A stretch of 64,000 nt of DNA, taken from NCBI GenBank assembly GCA_002081555.1, contig KV920997.1, positions 8,103 to 72,102 of the forward strand, in the 5' to 3' direction. The position numbers and the translations under genes are program-made. Below the pieces are notes generated by a model. It searched no databases. It saw nothing but the letters and a program-made list of their open reading frames with translations, and was not told the DNA's origin. Numbering within the stretch: position 1 is the first letter of the stretch; the number at the start of each line of letters is the position of its first letter. The DNA is from Protostelium mycophagum (Eukaryota; Evosea; Variosea; Protosteliida; Protosteliaceae). Below are positions 1-10,300 of the stretch, piece by piece.

Positions 1-36
1 CTAGGGTAATACTTGCTCGCTATAATGATCATGTTG

Positions 37-622
37 TTTACTGGGATTATAAAAAAATAATCACTTTCAAAATTAATTTTGAATTTGATACAAATATGTG
101 TCTGTTAGGTAATAATTGCCAAGTCATTCATCATTGCCACAACATCCCCAACAAACATCTCTCTGTATGTACCCTTGGATCTTGGCCAAAAGAAGGTTGA
201 GTTTGGTCCATCCCTGGCCAAAAGAACTAAATTTTCAGATTAAGTTTAGAATATGTTTGTCTCTGCAATTTTTTTTTTGTCTCTAAAGAGTATCAGAACA
301 GAACACTCTTATGTTCTGAACATTTTCAAAACAAAACACAGAACAAAACAGATAAACAAGTGTCAGAAAAATCAGAACAAAACAGAAACAGAACAGAAAC
401 AACATAAATAATTCTTGTCTTAGTTTAAATCCATAAATAATTAGAATTTTTAGCCACAATAATTGGTACAATATATCTTATATAGTATTTTGATGGTATG
501 AATTTATATTGACACAAAAGAAGTGTTTTTTACAATATTATAAATATTACCCGGCAGACATGGATTTGTACCAATTTCAAAATTATCATTTGAAGCAAAT
601 ATTTTTTTAATAATCCTGGTAC
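37..622. mobile_element. Non-autonomous TIR (MITE-like) element
   Basis: Two imperfect inverted copies of a segment of about 75 bp flank this stretch. The left arm is at 41-115 and begins CTGGGATTATAAAAAAAT. The right arm is at 545-620 and matches it on the other strand. A third copy lies outside at 667-742 in the same orientation as the left arm, so 545-742 is itself an inverted repeat. The interior holds CAGAACAAAA-rich low-complexity DNA and no credible coding frame. I see no clear target-site duplication. Identity between arms is roughly 75-85% by eye, which suggests an old element. The arms are seen directly; that this is a transposon is inferred. Confidence 0.5.
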
Positions 623-862
623 AGAATGCAAGTGTCACAGTAAGGTGGTTACCAGGGTGACAATTGCTTACTGGGATTATAAAAAAATAGTTGCTTTCAA
701 AATGAATTTTGAATTTGATACAAATCCGTGTCTACCAGGTAAAAGATTGTTTTGAGATTGTTTTTACTTTGTTCTGATTTGAAATCAAAACAAAAACAGA
801 ACAGTCCAGTTTTATCAGAACAAAACAGAACAAAGTCAGAACAAAACAAAACAAAAATGCAG
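283..862. repeat. CAGAACAAAA low-complexity tracts
   Basis: Degenerate tandem runs of CAGAACAAAACAGAAC-type sequence occur at about 290-405 and again at about 775-862. The first lies inside the TIR element and the second follows the third arm copy. The runs could be a simple repeat carried by the element or later slippage. No gene is visible here. Confidence 0.55.
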
Positions 863-2038
863 TTTCAATCGAAATTCAGCCACCGGAGAATTCATATTTT
901 CCACGCAACTTTGAAAGCGGCAAATTAGTGGCGGCTTCGTTCCCATGACACAGACAAGACAGTAACAGGGAAAGTTTCATGTTAAAGGAGCTCATAAGTG
1001 CGCCTGAGAAGGTTAAAGAATTCTCCTGCAACCGAGAAATGGCGCGAAGCGGTTCGCGCCAAAATAAATCCGAATATTTTCTGACGGGAGTCGTCAAAAA
1101 AGGAAAGTGTAAGGTACACGATTGTCACCTGAATTAAAAACAGATGATTTACATCCTAACATTGCAGAACTCTGCAAACAGAAACAGTCCACGAGAGTTG
1201 AAAAGTGCAGAAAAGTTAAATTTCTGGGCACTTCCAAGCGGCAAAGAACAGGAACCATTGGTTTCGCAGTACGGTCACCTTGGAAACACTCCCGGTTATA
1301 CGATCAAGAAGTGCCATGACAACCCCTCAGAAACCAGACTCAGACATTCGAAAGACACGAAGGCAGAAGCAACAGCTGAGATGAAGATCCCCCAAGAAAT
1401 AATGATGGAAGGCGAGAACCGCGAAACAAGCAGAAAGATCAGAAGAGCGACTCCCTTCTTCTTCCAGCCCACGATGCCAGTCGAACAACGGCTGACAATG
1501 TGAGAAAGCATTAGAAGGTTGTTACACGAGGCTGACTATTCTTAGGTTTGTTGTCGCACACTCTGGTGTGGAGGAAGAGATCGCCTTGCGACAAAAGAGC
1601 CCAAAACGATCAGCGAGAAGAATGCCATGAAGAACCTTCTGCCATTTCATGCATCAAACGAGTCAAGGACCATCGAAAATAGGCTAAGGAAGAGAAGAGA
1701 GGCTTCCAGCTCTGCTGAACACTATAAATATGAATTTTTAGTTCACTTCTCTTTGTCACCAACATATCTTTCCTGAGATCAGTTTGTAATCTTTGCAAAA
1801 CAATCAATCATCATTTATTTATTATTTTATTCGAGCTTGCGCTCATCGAACTTGGCAATTTTGAAAATTACGAACAATGTGGACGTGTTGTTGTGGACTT
1901 TGCCTTGGAGTGAATTATTGAAATAATTCTGATTCTTGTCAATGTTTTATTGGTGCAAAGCTCAGTAAATTCAAAAGTTCTGCGTTGTCGTCTTTGGTGG
2001 TTTACACTTGCCTCATCGGACACGAGATTTCAAGAGTG
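863..2038. other. Gene-poor stretch upstream of the AN1 gene
   Basis: No protein family is recognisable here. One frame stays open on the plus strand from 1144 to 1503 (119 codons, rich in Lys, Glu, Arg and Thr). It starts with ATG and lacks hydrophobic segments, but it resembles no family I know and may be chance or an isolated exon. The last part, about 1810-2038, is the likely promoter and 5' leader of the gene starting at 2039. Confidence 0.35.
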
Positions 2039-2795
2039 ATGGAACATGAAGTTGGCATTCACTGCCACTTGAAGGAGTGCAGACAAAGAGGTGAATTGGA
2101 TTGGGTTCGTACGTGACCAGTTCAGACTTTCTTCCATTCACTTGCGATTGTTGCAAGCAGATTTTCTGCTTAGAACACAGAACGTATGATGCACATAAAT
2201 GCCCAAATGCTCATCTCAAGGTAAAAGTAATCACTTTTAAAAAACCTCCGATCAACGGCTGAAGACGATATCACAACGTCAAAGATAATATATGAGACGA
2301 ATTGATGATATGAGAAGGATGTACAAGTGATGTTCTGTCCACTTTGTGAGAAGAGTATCCCTCTTACAGGAGAGGATGATCGACAGAAGAAGGTAATACA
2401 TTCTGAATGCAACTGTGTATTGATGCCCTCGCAGCTTGAACAGCACTACGCTGATAAATGTCTCAAAAATCCAAAAAGCAAAAAAAGTATTGCTGCAGCT
2501 GCAAATAAAAACACTGGTGAACCCCCACTTCGTCACCCGTGCGTGAGTTGCAGAAATTGACCTCCTAACTCTTTTCAGTTGTGAATTTCCACGCTGCAAA
2601 CAGGCGGAGAATATGCAGATAAAATGTAAAGCTTGCAAGAAGAATTATTGCCTGAGGTGATGTCTTAATGGATGATGATGATGGATGACATTCTCTCTCA
2701 GGCATCGATTTGAAGGAGATCATGACTGCCCAAAACCACAACCAGGAAAGGCGCAGCCAGCAAAACCAGGGTCTCAGAAATGTGTCATTTCATAG
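2039..2795 (+). CDS. AN1-type zinc finger protein (ZFAND2-like), C-terminal CaaX box
   Basis: Five exons (2039-2090, 2126-2220, 2318-2538, 2579-2656, 2702-2795) join in frame to 179 residues. Two AN1 zinc fingers are visible. The first spans about residues 9-49 (DFLPFTCDCCKQIFCLEH, then HKCPNAH). The second, about 122-160, has CEFPRCKQAEN, CKACKKNYC and HRFEGDHDCP. The linker VMFCPLCEKSIPL matches the ZFAND2/AIRAP family, proteins that couple the proteasome or p97 to stress and ER translocation. The tail ends in CVIS, a CaaX-type prenylation signal, as in the membrane-linked AIRAPL branch. I see no ubiquitin-interacting motifs. The first ATG was chosen because it starts the family's N-terminal HCHLKEC segment. 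The family call is firm; the role is inferred. Confidence 0.88.
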
Positions 2796-3455
2796 CATAA
2801 AATTGTTTTTGTTTTCGAAAATTTAAATTTGCTTCTCACACGGGTTTGTACTAGTATAATCAAAATATTGAAACAATACCAAAAATAATTCTTGAAATCA
2901 ATTACAAGTTTATATTTATTATTTGGCACCGGAAGCTGTCCGATAAAAATTTTTCAATCGAATTTTTGTGGCTTCGATCGAAGTCACCGTAAGCTACCGC
3001 AAAAATTTACGGTAAGAAAAACGACTTAACGTGACCGAATTTGATCCTACCCTCAAAAAATTCGATTTTGGGTACTTTTCTTCGATCGAAGCCACTTGCC
3101 TCAGACCGAAAAAAAAATACCGGACACCTTCCCGTTGTTATTCATTATTAACACACAACAGGCTTCTTTGTCCACATATCGAAATTTGCCTTTGTGCTGT
3201 ATTTATGATAAACTCATATTGTACTCCGACAACAGTTTTGTATCTTCCAAATTACTGAATTTTTGTGGTAAGGTTGCGGTAACAGCCGTGTCCTTACCGT
3301 AGAGAAACACAGAAGATAACCGAAGCCAGGGCATAATAAGGTGTCGATTGTTAGAGGTGGCTGAATGTTGTTGGCAAGGAAAAGAAGTGAAAATGATCTT
3401 GCTAATTCTGTTGGTGATGATGATATCAGCAATCATCATTTTGTGATGGGAATCT
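2796..3455. other. Intergenic region with inverted repeats
   Basis: This stretch holds no gene I can support. GTGGCTTCGATCGAAG at 2968-2983 is exactly reversed at 3080-3095, making a 128-bp inverted-repeat unit. Each arm contains the palindrome TTCGATCGAA. Several TACCGTAA/TTACGGTA words lie inside and after it (2985-3015, 3265-3300). It sits between convergent genes (AN1 protein plus, IGPS-PRAI minus), so it must also hold both 3' ends. Confidence 0.55.
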
Positions 3456-5747
3456 TTATTGCTTTGCCTGCTGGACGAATTCTGTGATTTTTTTGAGATC
3501 CTTCTTCCCGTCTGTTTCAACTCCGCTTGAGACATCCACACCAAAAGGGTGGGTCTGTTTCACAGCAGAGAATACATTCGTTGTAGATAGCCCTCCCGCC
3601 ACAAAGAGGGGGAGTTTTTCTCCAAGCTTTTGTGCAACCTTTTTCAAGTCAAAAACTTTCATTTGATGATACAAATTGGATTGAAAAGAAATTGCAAAAA
3701 ATAAACTTACGGTCCAGTCGAAGGTTTTTCCTGTTCCACCACGAACTGATGGAGCGGAGGGATCTTGTGTATCTAGGAGTACCGCACTCAGCATCTTCTT
3801 ACTTGTGATTCCCGCCAAAATTCCATCTGCATCCGACTGATGGCGTCATCATCAAACTTGATGTCTACAACAAGCTCACCTCTGGACCTACGTGTACTGC
3901 CTTCCATGAGGTAGTTGGGAGCTCGTCTACAACGCTGTAATTCTCGTGTCCTGATAATTGTACAATATCAAGAGGAACCTTGTATTTTGTGATTTCTGTC
4001 AATTTTCCGAACAAATTGTGATGACGTCATACCTGTTCCAATATTTCCTTGATATACTCCGGAGAATTATCCGCGAAAACTCCGACCACAAGAGGTCTAG
4101 CCTGGGACACGGCCTTACGTAAGTTGACGGTCCACGATTGTAAATCGCCAGAAGAAGGTTGTAGATCGACTTTTCCGTGACCACGGTGCTTATGTATCGC
4201 CTCTACAATGCTCTTGGCCTCATCTACACTGACCTATCTTCTTTCATTTTTTTATTTGTGAGGTGATTTTAATTGAAAAATTGATTGTAGAAACGTGCAG
4301 ATATCTCCTATACTCTGCAAAGATATCACCTTTCGTTTTGATTCAGCAAAGACAAGTCCAATAAAATCAGCTCCAGCATTTGCGGTGTGTAAGGCCGTTG
4401 CTACATCTCTCAACCCACATATCTACCACGATTAGTTTGTTTTCAAAGAAATTACCAAATACTCCTTTTTCACAGATGAATTGTGCTAAAAATAGAATAC
4501 CTTGACTAAGGTCTCGCCTCTTGTGCCAGTCAGCTCTTCTATCTTATTTTTAGGATCCGCTGCTCTACAACTCGTCAGTTTTTGCATTTATATTTTTATC
4601 ACATTTTTATAGGTCTGCAAATACATTTTCTACCACTTCAAAAAATATTCAGCGGATCACCTTTTCCCTCCAAAATTTAAATTTAAATTTTGAATATTGA
4701 ATGATACCTCATCAAAGACTCTCCAACAAGGACACATTTCACTCCAGATTTTTCAAAATATTCCACGTCTCTTCTGTTTGAAATTCCACTAAGAGCCACC
4801 ATCAGTGAGTCTGCAGGCAAAGTGAGGCCAGCAACAAGGCGCGTTGTAGTGGACAGATCCACCTGAAAGTCGTGGAGGTTTCTGTTGTTTACTCCGATTA
4901 TTTTGGCGCCAACTTCAACGGCTATTTTGGTCTCTTCTTGGTTGTTCACCTGTGATTCAATCAATAGCTCCTTTCATTGGAATAAAAAATAGTTGCAATG
5001 GGATGAAATGTTCATTTTTCTGGAAATTGTGGGAATGTTGTGGATTGATCATGAGGTTCATACCTCCACAAGGGGTTCCATTCCCAATTGTCTAGAGACA
5101 GAAATGAGATGGGATAACTGTCCCTTGATGTCATCTCTTTCCATCGCTGCGACGATGATCAAGACCGTGTCTGCACCTATGATGACGTCAGCGAGTGGAT
5201 ATAATCATGGGCATTTTTACCTGCAGCACGAGCCTCGTACATTTGGTACCCATCAATCAGAAAATCTTTTCTGAGAATGGACGGTCTCGACTCACCCATT
5301 GAATCAATTTTAATTCTGATTCCTACGTAAACATGATCAGGTCTAATCTAACAGCTGTTCGAGCAGAGTTCGTACCTGTCAGGTCATCCAGAGTTCCTTT
5401 GAACCAGGTGGGCTCCGTAAGACATGATATAGCGGTGGCACCTGCACAATCAACCCAGATACGGACATCTCCTCACCTGCTTGTGCGTACTCTGCTCCCT
5501 GTTGTGACGCGTCAATTCCCGGAGCAATATCACCCTTAGAAGGTGATGCCCTCTTCACTTCGGCGATGACAGACACTTTGCCAGCTCTGAAATTCCCTAA
5601 AAGCCTTCCATGAAAATCATTGGCTTTGAATTTGCCCTCAGATTCATTTTTCGAGATGGTCTCTTTCAGTTGTTCGAGAGAAACCTTTGATTTAGCATCA
5701 GCAACGTCCTTCTTCCTCTGGATCACGATCTGATTGAGTATCGACAT
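3456..5747 (-). CDS. Indole-3-glycerol-phosphate synthase / phosphoribosylanthranilate isomerase fusion
   Basis: A bifunctional tryptophan-biosynthesis enzyme in several exons. The IGPS half comes first. It starts MSILNQIVIQRKKDVADAK at 5747 and has the substrate-binding segment SVIAEVKRASPSKGDIAPG, then CLTEPTWFKGTLDDL, IGVNNRNLHDFQVDLSTT and VALSGISNRRDVEYF with VLVGESLMR. The PRAI half follows: ISLVKICGLRDVATAL with the catalytic Cys, ANAGADFIGLVFAESKRK, then LLDT with GGTGKTFDW and VAGGLSTTNV, ending PFGVDVSSGVETDGKKD. No N-terminal glutamine-amidotransferase domain is present, unlike the fungal trifunctional TrpC. IGPS-PRAI without that domain is known from oomycetes and from E. coli TrpC. 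Introns are short. An upstream in-frame start (5786) exists but adds no conserved residues. Confidence 0.92.
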
Positions 5748-5954
5748 CTTGTGAAGGCAAGGAAAATGGAAGAGGAATTTCCGCAAGTCCCATCTACAAC
5801 CAACCCCAAGAATTTCATAAAATAATATTTATTTGCAATATTCCCTTGTCACCAAATAACTCGATGATATCTACCCAATTTTCATTTTAATTAACTTGAT
5901 TTGGCCCAAAATTGAATATATTACAGATAAATGAACATGAAGGAAATATCTTAT

Positions 5955-6972
5955 TCACAGCAGTTTCAGATGTTTTGCAATAGAATCGATCCTCTCTACT
6001 GTATCTGTATATTATCAATGATCATCCGTCTTATTATATCATAGGCTCTAAATATAGAACCTCTGTTCTACAACAGCTGACATAGATTTCACAAATAATA
6101 AATATTGAATATAGATTTTCCCTGACATTTCAATTTTGGCAGATCAAATAAATTCACTTTGTGTGATAGGTTTGTGTTAAAAAATGTAAAAAATATTCAT
6201 TTTGGAAAATTAATGACCTGGTCCTAGCGCCATGACCGTTTTGGAACCAGCAGCAATTTGTGTCTTTCCCGCGTCCATGATGACGTGTGTGAGCAGATTT
6301 ATTTGTCTAGCCTTTCTCTGCAATTCTATCCTGCATTGGTCAGAAAATATTCTTCAAGCATGAAAATCATATTTTATTCACCAGAATTTATATTTTTTCA
6401 CGAAGAAATAAATGTTAAAAAAGGTTTACATTTCTTTTTCAGATTGAACTTTCACGGCAATTTTAGCCTGTCCTGAGGCAACCCATCCTCTTAGTTTTTC
6501 TGGGTTTTCTGGAGGAATCAATCTCACGAGATTAAGATGAATGTCCACTGACTTTTTAAGGTCTTTCGGTATGCACCAAGCGTCGCATGACCGACTTGTG
6601 CTGCGATCTTTCCTGTTCCCATCTTCAAGTCTGTTCTTACCACTAACAACTGCAGATGTTATAACATTGTTGTGTATACGTTTTACATCGAAACATGTTT
6701 GTAAAGTTCGTTGAGATGGATCATTTCAGATGATATATAAATCATTCAGTGATTTACCAATTTGTGAGGTTCGTAGTCTTCCTCTTCCTCATAGGCTACT
6801 TTTTTATCATATATTTTTATATTGGGTTATTTTACTCACAGTCATCACTTTCCCCTGCCTCTATCTCTTCTGTGACGATCGCCTTCATGGCCAACTTTCT
6901 CTTTTTCGCAAAGAGCCATCCCAAACCAAAAGATGCGGCAACAGCCACTCCTCCTAACACAACTGAACTCAT
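5955..6972 (-). CDS. PTRH2: Peptidyl-tRNA hydrolase 2, membrane-anchored
   Basis: Removes peptides from peptidyl-tRNA released by stalled ribosomes. Starting at 6972, the first exon encodes a hydrophobic N-terminal anchor ([20 protein letters not shown]-like) followed by a basic KKRK and an acidic linker, the layout of vertebrate PTRH2. Next come [20 protein letters not shown], with the family's catalytic Lys and His, and [15 protein letters not shown]. The exon at about 6216-6330 gives [20 protein letters not shown] and GP. A last small exon (5955-5998) supplies [13 protein letters not shown], the family's C-terminal helix, after an intron of about 210 nt. It lies tail to head with the IGPS-PRAI gene and divergent from the formin. 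Confidence 0.88.
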
Positions 6973-7351
6973 AGTGATTGTGATCAGAGAGATCCTTTCT
7001 TTTCTGTGACGTTGTAGAATGGAACCTCAAAAGACTCAACTGTCCAATTACAGGTCAGGCACCTAAGTATGGCCACAAAAAACACAACGAAGGCTCGGGT
7101 CAGAAGGAGAGTCGCAGGCCATTAGAAAGCATAAATACTGCTGTACATTTGAGCTTCGAAGCCACTTTTCGCAACCAAATGAATTTGTTCCCAAAGATCT
7201 TGCAAAGAGTGCCAAAACGTCATTTTACAAGTCTTGACTTTGGTCCTCAGAATGGTCATTTCTCCGCGACCAAAACGAGGCACTGCCACATCCGAAGAGT
7301 CCGATCTCTCAAAAAGACAGCACATTGTAGTATAAAGAGTTCCGTCAGGAA
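6973..7351. promoter_or_regulatory. Divergent intergenic region, PTRH2 / formin
   Basis: 379 bp lie between the start codons of two oppositely transcribed genes, so this must contain both promoters unless non-coding exons extend further. A plus-strand frame open at 7149-7379 runs into the formin start in another frame and resembles nothing I know. No TATA-like or other core element stands out. Confidence 0.5.
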
Positions 7352-10300
7352 ATGGCGTCCAACCTTACTGCCGGAATGAAGGTCTTTGCCTATTCTGCGC
7401 ATTACGATGACAGTGAGCTGATGGAGAAAAGTCTTAACATGATCTGACCAGATCGTAGCGAAAGGACCATCACTCTACCTCAAATTGAAGTTGAATAATG
7501 TTACCTTCAAGACGACACCCAAAAAGGACAGTAATCCGATTTGGAATGAAGCCTTCAACTTTGAGGTACCCGATCGTTTTCTATCACAAACATCCTCTGA
7601 AGACAACAGGTCAAAGATCCAGCCAATGACGTCTTGAAGATCCAATTGTTCAATTCCAGGAATCAATTGACCCATTTGAAGGCGGTTGGGTCCGTAGACA
7701 TTCCATTGTCTTCCCCCATGGAACAAGATACGAAGAATGAATTTCGGAGAATGCTTGGTGACACCACAGAAGTAGTCGTGTACATCACCCCCGTAGGTTT
7801 CGGAAAACAGAGGGGTGGGTCGACATCTCTGATCCATGTCGACATGTCGAAATGACGTGTCAAAATAACCGTGAAAATCGTCAAATTAACGAGCCGTTCA
7901 GCCGAATTGGAGAGACCTGCAGACTCTGAGATCCTGGCACAATTTAATGAGTTTGTGGAGGGGATGGGGTTAAAGGGTGACAAGTTGGATAAGATGTTGT
8001 CCATGGATATCAACCAAAAATGGAATTTATTGAAGCAGCGAATCAATTATTCCGAGGTCATTTTATTTCTTCTCGATTTTTCTCCTCTAAAAAAGATGAA
8101 ATTTCGATGAAAACTCAATTGTACAGAGTTCTGTGAAGAAGGTGGATCAGACACCACAAGTATGGGCGTTAAAGCTGAGAGACGAGCCCACAGAAAAGAA
8201 TCTTCAGACTCTAAAGATGTTCCTCAGCTCAGAGACGGTACGATATCATGAAGAATGTTTACGACATCGTGATTACGTCATGTCCAATATTTATGATATC
8301 ATGAGGATATTATTGAGATGTCATATTGAACGGAAAAGGTGGAATGGATGCGTGGATTTATTAATGTGGGAGGTGGTGACCGATTAGCTGTCATCATCGC
8401 CGAGATCGAGAAGAAGAGAGAGTAAGTCTCGTTGTAGATGGTCTGATTAATTTCGCTGACATTTCACAGTAAAAACATGGATGACTATGCGGCTTTGGGA
8501 GAGGCACTTCGATGTGTCAGAGCTATCATGAACACCAATGTGATTTTTCAACTTTTTTTCTGAACGGACTGTACCGTAAAATAATACGGTAGAAACCGTA
8601 GATCCAACACATCTCATCACAAACCCCAAGTCGCGGGATTTCAGAAATTTCCAAGAATTGACAAATTCAGACGGGGTTAGATCTGGTTCTTCGGAATGAA
8701 AATCTGGTAGATTCTATGGTGCTATGCCTTGGCCTCAGCGCAATAGACAGTAAAGACATGTTTGTCTTGGTCTCAGAATTCATCGTGTTCTGCGGAACAC
8801 CCAGCGGTCACAGGTCGGTGAAATTTCGTGATGACGTCATAGCTGAAGTGTACAGACGCACTTTGAAAGCCTTCAATCATTTTCAGAGCAAAAAGCAAGA
8901 GAAAAAGAGATTTCAAACGTTGGTGCAGAAGTTCGGCTCCACGGCGAGCCCGGACCTTAAGGCGGCGTACATCGCGTTAATTAACGCGATCTGTAATATT
9001 CCCGATCAAGTATGACGTCATCATGAATAATTAATTGGTTTTTTTGTTTTACTTCAAAGATGCAATTTACTGATCTTGTATCAACACTTTTCGTTTCAAG
9101 TCAACACAAAACCAACCCGCTGACCCAGCAAGACATCATATTAAGACATACAGGTGGAAGAGCGTATCTCTCTGAGAGCAGAGTTTAGAAGTCTGGATAT
9201 CTATTCAGAGTTTAAAAATTGCAGACATTATTTCGACAACCCAGAGTTCAACCTCATGAGGAAACAGGTGATTTTATTCTAGAGAACAAGATTTTCTTCA
9301 TTTTCTATGTCGCGGTATCTTACCGAACTCTTTGCGTTGTAAACGCACCAAGAAATATTTGGTCCCAAATAAGTACATTTTAAATGTGAAAGATTAAAAT
9401 ATTTGATAAGATATAATAAAATAATAAAAAAAGGTGGAAATATTCGAAGAAGAGGATCTTGAAGACGATGAAGCTAATCTCTCATTCGCATTCAACCAAT
9501 CCGTAGGTACGTAATCCCAATTTTCCTCGAGATTCCGTGGGATTGGAAATTTCACTGAAATTCCACAGATAATCCGATTGAGATTGCGAGAATTGTGTCT
9601 GAAAGGGGGAGGGGACAGGGTGTTGAACCATTTTTCGTCGAAATCCTGCAGAATCTTCTGCGACTCGTCACCACAAAGGCGTAAGTACACTCACACTACA
9701 ATTCCAACACACCCATTCCTTATTAAAAATTCATTGACCTATTTTTACCCTTGCATAAATTTCATCGAAATTTCAACACGTCAATAATAAACTGACCTAT
9801 TTTTAGGAACACGGAGTCGTGGTCCTCCATTGTAAAGATGATGAAGAATGACAGCTTCAACAATTCAGAACAGGAGAAAGCTTCCCTCAACCAGGCCATG
9901 AACGATTTACAGAAGAAAATCGCGACGCTGCAGATCGAGATCCGAGAAAGGGACGAGGTGACGTCATCATCCATCTCAATCTATCGCGAGATAATATCTG
10001 TCATTTGACGACATCTGTCATGTCTGTCAAGTGTCATATATTGACGTCAACTTAGCAAATTAAGAAGAATTCGAGCAATCAAAGTCAAGCCAATGATAAG
10101 ACAATCGAGGAGTTGAAAGAGTCTTTCACTATGGAGATCCAAAGATTGAAGAAAGAAATACATGAGAAGGACGTCGCCATCGCAACCGCACAACAACAGT
10201 AAGTGTTTGTGAAAATTCACCGAGTTAAATCTATTTCAGGTTGAGCACAACTGCACACGCACCTCCCCCACCTACAGGTGAAGTTGAATCGAATTGTCAC

